This document shows positions 61,301 through 64,000 of a stretch of 64,000 bases of DNA, piece by piece. Within the stretch, counting starts at the first letter, position 1. Every line of letters starts with the position of its first letter. This DNA comes from Sarcophilus harrisii. Lineage: Eukaryota; Chordata; Mammalia; Dasyuromorphia; Dasyuridae. The stretch covers positions 133,110,804 through 133,174,803 of the forward strand of contig NC_045429.1 in assembly GCF_902635505.1 (NCBI RefSeq). Direction: 5' to 3'. Position numbers and translations under genes: made by a program. The notes beneath the pieces are model-generated. The model was not told the DNA's origin. It saw only the letters and a list, made by a program, of their open reading frames with translations, and ran no database searches.

Positions 61301-63351
61301 TAAAAGACATGCTCTTGTTCATCCACTAACTAAGCATTAGAGACATCTGGGGTTCTTTCCACTACATTATTCTAAAACCACTTTAGCAGCACCTAAATAA
61401 TTTATTAATTTTATCTTTTTATGAGAGTAGATACAAACCTCTTAGGCATTAGCTTTAGTTATGTGAAAGAATGAAATCTACTTTTTTTTAAGGGAAGGGA
61501 AGTGAGAATTCCCCAAAACGAAGGTATAAATAGGTTATGGTATTATTTCCAATCATGATCTATATTCAGGAAGTAGTCCATGAGATTTTGTCCAGAAAAT
61601 GTATGACTAGAAAGAGATGTGTTGGTTATATATAAAGTGAGCATAAGGAGATAATAGTCAGTCTAAATTGCCTTCAAAATATAACTAAAAAACCTAGAAA
61701 AGGAACAAATTTAAAATTCTCAATTAAACATCAAATTGGAAATCCTGAAAATCAAAGGAGAGATGAATAAAATTGAAAGTAAGAAAATAATAAATAAAAC
61801 TAGGAGTTTGTTTTATTAAAAAAAAAAAAAAAACTCCACAATAAAATATGACAAATCATTGGTTAATTTGATTTAAAATAAAAACAATAGTATCAAAAAT
61901 GAAAAGGAGGAATTTTACCAATGAAGGAAAAATTGATTAGGAGATATTTTGCCCAATTATATGACAATAAATCTGACAATCTAAGAGAAGTGGACGAATA
62001 TTTACAAAAATATAAACTGACCAGATTTAACAGAAAAGGAAATAGAATATAAAGTATAATTGAGTATATGTATATTGAAGACCTATGTGGGACACAGACA
62101 AAATATGAGAAAAGTCTGGATGGAATGTGAACTATACTCAGAGGAAATATGTAAATTAATTTGATCACAGATCCAATTAAAGCATTAAATATCCAATAAT
62201 TAAATATTTTTCAATAATTCAGATTGTTCTTTTCCCACACTAGTCTGAATTACTAAAAAATCATCTGTTCTGGGAAACATAACAAGTTCCTTATAATAAA
62301 TTTTAGGCTCCAGCTTCTTTGATATTTCAACAATTAGCAAAATCTCTAAATTGTACCAGAGGACAAAGGAATCAAAGGAAATACAAATAAAGTCAACTGA
62401 GCAAGCATCTGGAGGTAGGGAAGAGATTGTTACAGCCAAAGCACACAAAGGAAATTATTACTGACAGAAACCATTCTAAAAACTTTTATGTATATAAATA
62501 TATATGTAACTAAATATACCTCTATATATTAATATACATATCAAAACTCTATTTCAAGGCAGTTGAAAAAAAATAAACAGGTGTCTAACAAAGGTGACTT
62601 TATATTACTTTAACTGTACTGAAGGTCAACACATTTTTAAAATCACCAACTCCTTTACCTTTTGGTTCCAGTCCTTGTAGAGTAAACGTTCTTAATTAAG
62701 GACCTTGAATTTGAAAGGGGGAAAATAATTAACATCTTTCTATTTTCATAAACCTCTAAATGATATTCAATTATAAATGTGTATAACAAATCATTATTTT
62801 GAGAAGGGGTCAACAGCCTTCACCTGGATTGCCAGAGGTGCCTAGGAGCAAAAAAAGGTTAACAACCCTTGGCATAGAGGATGCTACTGCTCTTGTATAA
62901 TATTGTTTTTGTTATATTTCTAAGAATTTCTATTCTTTCCCTCTCATTTGCCTTCACCAGCTATCTCCTTTGTACCAAAGACAAAAGACAAAGGAGTGTA
63001 CAAAAGACCCACTTTCTTTTGTAGCCCATAGTATCCTCACATGTCAAACAGAGAACAATGTTTCTTTCTCTATGTATAAGGCCTCCAGCTGTGAGACAGC
63101 TGGCAAAGATGTAAGAGATCAGAACTGGCATTTTCAAATCATGTAAGAGACCACAATAAAGTCCAAGTACAAGCTATTAAAAACCTGAAGGTAAAAACAT
63201 TTTGAGGGATCAGAGCCCCTGAAAGGACATTACCTGTGATCAGAAGCCTGAAGTTCTGCTCGACCATAGTACATAAGAGCACCAGGAGACCAGGTGTGCT
63301 TGATTTTCATGTCAACGTTTAAATCGTTGTCTAGAAGGTTGAGTTCTCCCG
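42550..63351 (-). CDS. SYNJ2: SYNJ2, C-terminal coding part (ten exons)
   Basis: Synaptojanin-2 is a phosphoinositide phosphatase with an N-terminal Sac1 domain, a central inositol 5-phosphatase domain, an RRM-like (DUF1866) domain and a proline-rich tail. It acts on PI(4,5)P2 in clathrin-mediated endocytosis and membrane traffic. The ten exons join in phase into about 685 residues. They start inside the 5-phosphatase domain ([20 protein letters not shown], the SDHRPV catalytic end), pass the RRM-like domain and finish in a proline-rich tail with SH3-ligand-like runs ([27 protein letters not shown]) and a DPF motif. The end, [11 protein letters not shown]-stop, matches the human end as I recall it. 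Sac1 and most of the catalytic domain lie beyond 64000. If the human gene has 27 exons, these are 18-27 (inference). Confidence 0.96.
43318..45157. other. SYNJ2 intron
   Basis: Contains the L1 3' end at 43720-43905. 44308-44390 pairs a 16-base T-run with a 20-base A-run 46 bases later. Otherwise no gene or clear repeat. Confidence 0.6.
43720..43905 (+). mobile_element. L1 3' end, sense on + (antisense to SYNJ2)
   Basis: 'gttacatgtataacctattt', 'ttacttgctgtcttggggag', 'gatttggaactgaaatctta', 'aatgctgaaaacaatcttga', 'aagtaaaatactattaaa'. The same 3'UTR type as the host L1 at 17622-17891. Confidence 0.85.
45158..45333 (-). CDS. SYNJ2: SYNJ2 exon: proline-rich tail
   Basis: The acceptor is 'tattctgtttcag' and the donor is AAA|gtaaga. 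It encodes [20 protein letters not shown], a Ser/Pro-rich linker, then [20 protein letters not shown]. The region before [12 protein letters not shown] is poorly conserved with the human protein; the end is strongly conserved. Confidence 0.95.
45334..46367. other. SYNJ2 intron without recognised repeats
   Basis: About 1 kb of intron in which I recognise no transposon, RNA gene or extra exon. Confidence 0.6.
46368..46476 (-). CDS. SYNJ2: SYNJ2 exon: proline-rich tail
   Basis: The donor is G|gtgagt and the acceptor is 'tatctaaaag', a poor polypyrimidine tract. It encodes [20 protein letters not shown] then [16 protein letters not shown] plus one base. A second AG six bases inside the exon (after CCAAAAG) is out of frame and would not give this peptide. 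Confidence 0.93.
46640..47045 (+). mobile_element. L2 3' end, sense on +
   Basis: 'ccacttggctgaaaatctag', 'cctccatgaagcattccaag', 'catgtgggaatagatatcta', 'cacataatagatatttattg': the ordered L2 3' coding end and tail, diverged. Confidence 0.65.
47323..48927 (+). mobile_element. Young L1 3' part, sense on +, split by an inverted L1
   Basis: Left part 47323-47687, right part 48486-48927. The left part keeps an open ORF2p C-terminus: '[16 protein letters not shown]', '[16 protein letters not shown]', '[20 protein letters not shown]', '[13 protein letters not shown]', matching human ORF2p 'CTRMFITALFTIAKTW'-type text as I recall it. The right part is the 3'UTR to an A-rich tail ('ataaaaggctattaaat'). 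The element is flanked by AAAAACTTTCT at 47312-47322 and 48928-48938. Antisense to SYNJ2, and 5' truncated. Confidence 0.93.
47688..48485 (-). mobile_element. Young L1 3' part inserted in the L1, antisense
   Basis: Starts with a T-run (its poly-A tail) and runs back through the same 3'UTR ('aatagccttttatttacagg', 'aacctcttgttccaattttt') into the ORF2p C-terminus, open from 48423 to 48109. It is bounded by AGATGATGACCAGTTCT at 47671-47687 and 48486-48502, a perfect 17-base duplication. It differs from the host copy at only a few codons of about 100. Confidence 0.95.
48939..49079 (+). mobile_element. Marsupial CORE-SINE at the L1 tail
   Basis: 'gggtggtgcaatggatagag', 'cagaaggacccaagttcaaa', 'gctgtgtgaccctgggcaag', 'ccccaactgcctcagcaaaa'. 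AAAAACTTTCT precedes it (48928-48938) and follows it (49080-49090), so the L1 target was hit again. Confidence 0.93.
49390..49502 (-). CDS. SYNJ2: SYNJ2 exon: proline-rich tail
   Basis: The acceptor is 'tttcttccag' and the donor is CCA|gtgagt. It encodes (T)[19 protein letters not shown] then [18 protein letters not shown]. It is nearly identical to the human segment as I recall it. Confidence 0.96.
49503..50871. other. SYNJ2 intron with MIR relic
   Basis: Holds an antisense MIR relic at 50290-50420 ('catctaagagatgagaaaac', 'agggacttgcccatgtcaca'). The rest has no gene. The + frames near 49873-50164 include an A-run and have no known family. Confidence 0.55.
50872..51006 (-). CDS. SYNJ2: SYNJ2 exon: proline-rich region start
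   Basis: The acceptor is 'catatcctccag' and the donor is A|gtaaga. It encodes [20 protein letters not shown], then [13 protein letters not shown] and a [15 protein letters not shown]3-ligand run. The frame is open for some codons upstream of 51006, but the phase from the preceding exon (G|AT) fixes the acceptor here. Confidence 0.94.
51007..52878. other. SYNJ2 intron with MIR
   Basis: An antisense MIR at 51700-51925 ('tattatgtgccaggcattat', 'ccccattttacaattgaaga', 'gaggttaagtaacttcccca'). 51200-51420 is a purine-rich open frame with no known family. 51930-52878 has nothing recognised. Confidence 0.6.
52879..53052 (-). CDS. SYNJ2: SYNJ2 exon: acidic linker
   Basis: The acceptor is 'tctctttgtag' and the donor is G|gtagct. 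It encodes [20 protein letters not shown], then [16 protein letters not shown] and [15 protein letters not shown] plus one base of Asp. The donor GTAGCT is also non-ideal, but the phase joins exactly to the next exon. Confidence 0.94.
53053..53507. other. Short SYNJ2 intron, no element seen
   Basis: Intronic sequence between two consecutive SYNJ2 exons; only an A-rich (AAC) stretch near 53383-53405 stands out. Confidence 0.6.
53508..53676 (-). CDS. SYNJ2: SYNJ2 exon: end of RRM-like domain and acidic linker
   Basis: The acceptor is 'tgctttttcag' and the donor is G|gttagc. It encodes [20 protein letters not shown], then [19 protein letters not shown] and [13 protein letters not shown] plus one base. 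The donor is GTTAGC rather than the consensus GTRAGT, so it is somewhat weak. Confidence 0.95.
53937..54950 (-). mobile_element. L1 3' region, antisense strand on +, split by a SINE
   Basis: 3'UTR ('ccccaattacatgtaaaaaa', 'aatcatgcaaaacatactta') and ORF2 end ('ttccattacaatcatattac', 'agccatttcccaattgttgg', 'taactccattagtggagcat'), continuing after the SINE with 'gatacttgtgaggtggtact'. Sense relative to SYNJ2. Confidence 0.75.
54699..54853 (-). mobile_element. Marsupial CORE-SINE inserted in L1, antisense
   Basis: T-run then a G-run, 'gtgacttgcccagtatcaca', 'atttgaactcaggtccttct', 'ggctggtgctctgtccattg', 'atagctgcccc'. Confidence 0.88.
54953..55125. mobile_element. Short non-autonomous DNA element
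   Basis: 'aggcttcctaaccctataag' at one end and 'aaaaaaagttaaaaatcatg' at the other, with 'ggcttcaccagataaccaaa' and 'ggggtcgtccatgaaac' inside. The same family as 62690-62875. The ends look like decayed hAT-type inverted repeats. Confidence 0.5.
55126..55580 (+). mobile_element. L1 3' end, sense on + (antisense to SYNJ2)
   Basis: 'gctgatttcagaaaaacttg', 'gtgaaataagcagaaccagg', 'acattgtacaaggtaataac', a 3'UTR with 'catgtatcacctatatcaaa', and the end 'aaataaaatattacttt'. Confidence 0.82.
56200..57375 (+). mobile_element. L2 LINE 3' half, sense on +
   Basis: 'ctgccaaaatgatctttcta', 'attcttcactggacatttaa', 'gagataatttcatttccctc', 'aggatgcctggcacatgcta', 'gtttaataaatacttatcaa': the L2 ORF2 end and tail in order. 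The 87-codon + frame at 56386 is part of it. Confidence 0.78.
57410..57670 (+). mobile_element. L2-like scrap ending in a 28-base A-run
   Basis: 'ctctatcagtgtgctccatg', 'cctcatgtctagattgctct', 'tagaaaacactcatcaagaa', then an A-run (57643-57670). Some likeness to an L2 3' end; the A-run may be a separate retroposon tail. Confidence 0.35.
57923..58001 (-). CDS. SYNJ2: SYNJ2 exon: RRM-like domain core
   Basis: The acceptor is 'cttctttctag' and the donor is AAG|gtaaat. It encodes [20 protein letters not shown] then DVDGMK, a short in-phase exon with the strand-helix pattern of the RRM-like domain. Confidence 0.97.
58002..59421. other. SYNJ2 intron with long polypurine tract
   Basis: Apart from the polypurine stretch at 58410-58655 I see no gene or transposon. 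The three overlapping minus frames at 58374-58707 are translations of that tract. Confidence 0.6.
58410..58655 (+). repeat. Long polypurine (GGAA/GAGG-rich) tract
   Basis: About 245 bases of nearly pure A/G on the + strand (polypyrimidine on the SYNJ2-sense strand), with imperfect GGAAG/GAGGAA units and scattered pyrimidines. Such tracts can form triplex (H-) DNA. Confidence 0.8.
59422..59640 (-). CDS. SYNJ2: SYNJ2 exon: 5-phosphatase end and start of RRM-like domain
   Basis: The acceptor is 'tttcatag' and the donor is AG|gtaaaa. It encodes [20 protein letters not shown], then [20 protein letters not shown], a [13 protein letters not shown] segment and GNYGTIILV(R). This is the conserved lead into the DUF1866 RRM-like fold. 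Confidence 0.97.
60075..60325 (+). mobile_element. CORE-SINE with RTE/BovB-type tail
   Basis: 'cagagtacctgccctggaat', 'gtgtgaccctgcacaagtca', 'tttcctcatctgtcaaatga', then the tail 'gaaaaggcaatgacaaacct', 'ggccaagaaaactccaaatg', 'agagttggacatgactgaaa'. Confidence 0.85.
60490..60640 (+). mobile_element. L1 extreme 3' end, sense on +
   Basis: 'gaattgcatatgtttaacaa', 'tattggattacttgttatct', 'cacaaagttttgcaaggatg', 'tatattttggaaataaaaag'. A severely 5'-truncated L1. Confidence 0.88.
61660..62170 (+). mobile_element. L1 ORF2 internal fragment, sense on +
   Basis: 'tcaattaaacatcaaattgg', 'gaaaatcaaaggagagatga', 'aattgaaagtaagaaaataa', 'tgcccaattatatgacaata', 'gacgaatatttacaaaaata': the ORF2 region before the reverse-transcriptase core. 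Broken. Confidence 0.78.
62690..62875. mobile_element. Short non-autonomous DNA element
   Basis: 'gttcttaattaaggaccttg' at one end and 'gaaggggtcaacagccttca' to 'aaaaaaaggttaacaaccct' at the other. The same family as 54953-55125, with weak inverted ends GTTCTTAA/GGTTAACAAC. Confidence 0.5.
63234..63351 (-). CDS. SYNJ2: SYNJ2 exon: end of inositol 5-phosphatase domain
   Basis: The acceptor (minus) is 'ccttttag' and the donor is AG|gtaatg. It enters with two bases of a codon, encodes [20 protein letters not shown] then [18 protein letters not shown], and ends with half an Arg codon. SDHR(PV) is the last catalytic signature of the 5-phosphatase fold. Confidence 0.96.
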
Positions 63352-63723
63352 CTAAAAGGATATTTCATTTATGAAATGTACAATTAAAAAATATGTACAT
63401 ATATATACACATACATACACATATACATTAAAATATAATACTTAAAAATAAATCCAAAATGAAGAAGATTATTGTATTTATGAATCCCTTTACTATTTCC
63501 AAAATACCAGGTGAGTTTATTTAGTCTTCACTTAGGAAATGAAATTATCATTCTCATCTTACAAGGCAGAAAACAAATACTTATGTGATCACTTATGTGA
63601 TTTTCTGATTCCTCATATCTTTATATTCCATCACAGGTATTTCCCTTATTCTAGGAAAATACTTTAGTTCTCTTAGTATCCTCCACTTCCATTGAAAACC
63701 TGTATGTATAATCCTACCCCATC

Positions 63724-63754
<31 letters not shown>

Positions 63755-64000
63755 AAACCCACTATAGCTCTCTTTCTTCCTTTAACTGCTACTGTCTCTA
63801 CTTTCTTAAGTAACACTTGTGGTATGGCTCAGACCTCTAAAGAAACTCTTCAAAGGCTCCAGTGACTAAATTTCTAAATCACTAGAATAAAAGCTTCCAT
63901 ATATGTTCAACATGGCCAAAATGAAATTAATCTAATCCATAAAATCTGCTCTCCTAACTTTTCAATTTTAGTAATAGTGTTTCTAACCTCTTAGACATAT
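63352..64000. other. SYNJ2 intron, window end
   Basis: Contains AT-rich dinucleotide sequence near 63392-63430 and the AAAAC repeat at 63726-63757. No exon is seen; the next SYNJ2 exon upstream lies beyond the window. Confidence 0.6.
63726..63757. repeat. (AAAAC)n pentanucleotide repeat
   Basis: About six consecutive AAAAC units ending in an A-run. Confidence 0.9.

Larger units (their letters stand above)
59641..63233. other. SYNJ2 intron: SINE, L1 pieces, DNA element
   Basis: Elements are listed separately. 59641-60070, 60650-61650, 62175-62635 and 62880-63233 contain no recognised gene or repeat. The minus frame 62200-62448 has no known family. Confidence 0.6.

Overview
The window is mammalian nuclear DNA, AT-rich and packed with retroposons, and it looks marsupial. 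The repeats that point there are tRNA-headed CORE-SINEs ending in the 'cctcagcaaaa' tail, SINEs with an RTE/BovB-like tail, many L1 3' ends of one characteristic type, and much old L2 and MIR. I cannot name the species from sequence alone.

Two protein-coding genes are present, arranged tail to tail. The + strand carries the last seven coding exons of SERAC1 (3098 to the stop at 35407), which encode the lipase-like serine hydrolase domain with its SHSMG nucleophile motif. The - strand carries the last ten coding exons of SYNJ2 (63351 down to the stop at 42550). These run from the SDHR end of the inositol 5-phosphatase domain, through the RRM-like domain, to the whole proline-rich tail. All 17 exons have GT/AG borders, and their phases join without a break. 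The order SERAC1 > < SYNJ2 matches the human 6q25.3 neighbourhood. Both genes continue beyond the window edges.

Layout: 1-35407 SERAC1 exons and introns; 35408 to about 36130 (possibly 37610) its 3'UTR; about 37600-38965 the gap between the genes, with a G-rich MAZ-type tract; about 38970-42549 the long SYNJ2 3'UTR, which contains a SINE and MIR relics; 42550-64000 SYNJ2 exons and introns. The two genes act in separate lipid pathways: SERAC1 in phosphatidylglycerol remodelling at ER-mitochondria contacts, and SYNJ2 in phosphoinositide 5-dephosphorylation during membrane traffic. Nothing suggests they work together.

The rest is intron and intergenic DNA built from layered transposons: L1 inside L2, L1 inside L1, SINE inside L1 and SINE inside L2. 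Several layers keep visible target-site duplications. The clearest is at 47312-49090, where a young L1 holds a near-identical L1 in opposite orientation and a SINE sits at its tail. I saw no convincing LTR retrovirus, CRISPR array, tRNA, rRNA or snoRNA gene, and no clearly new biological system. The most useful observations concern transposon structure, a possible transcription-pausing tract between the genes, and L1 sequence very close to the splice site of SERAC1's catalytic exon.
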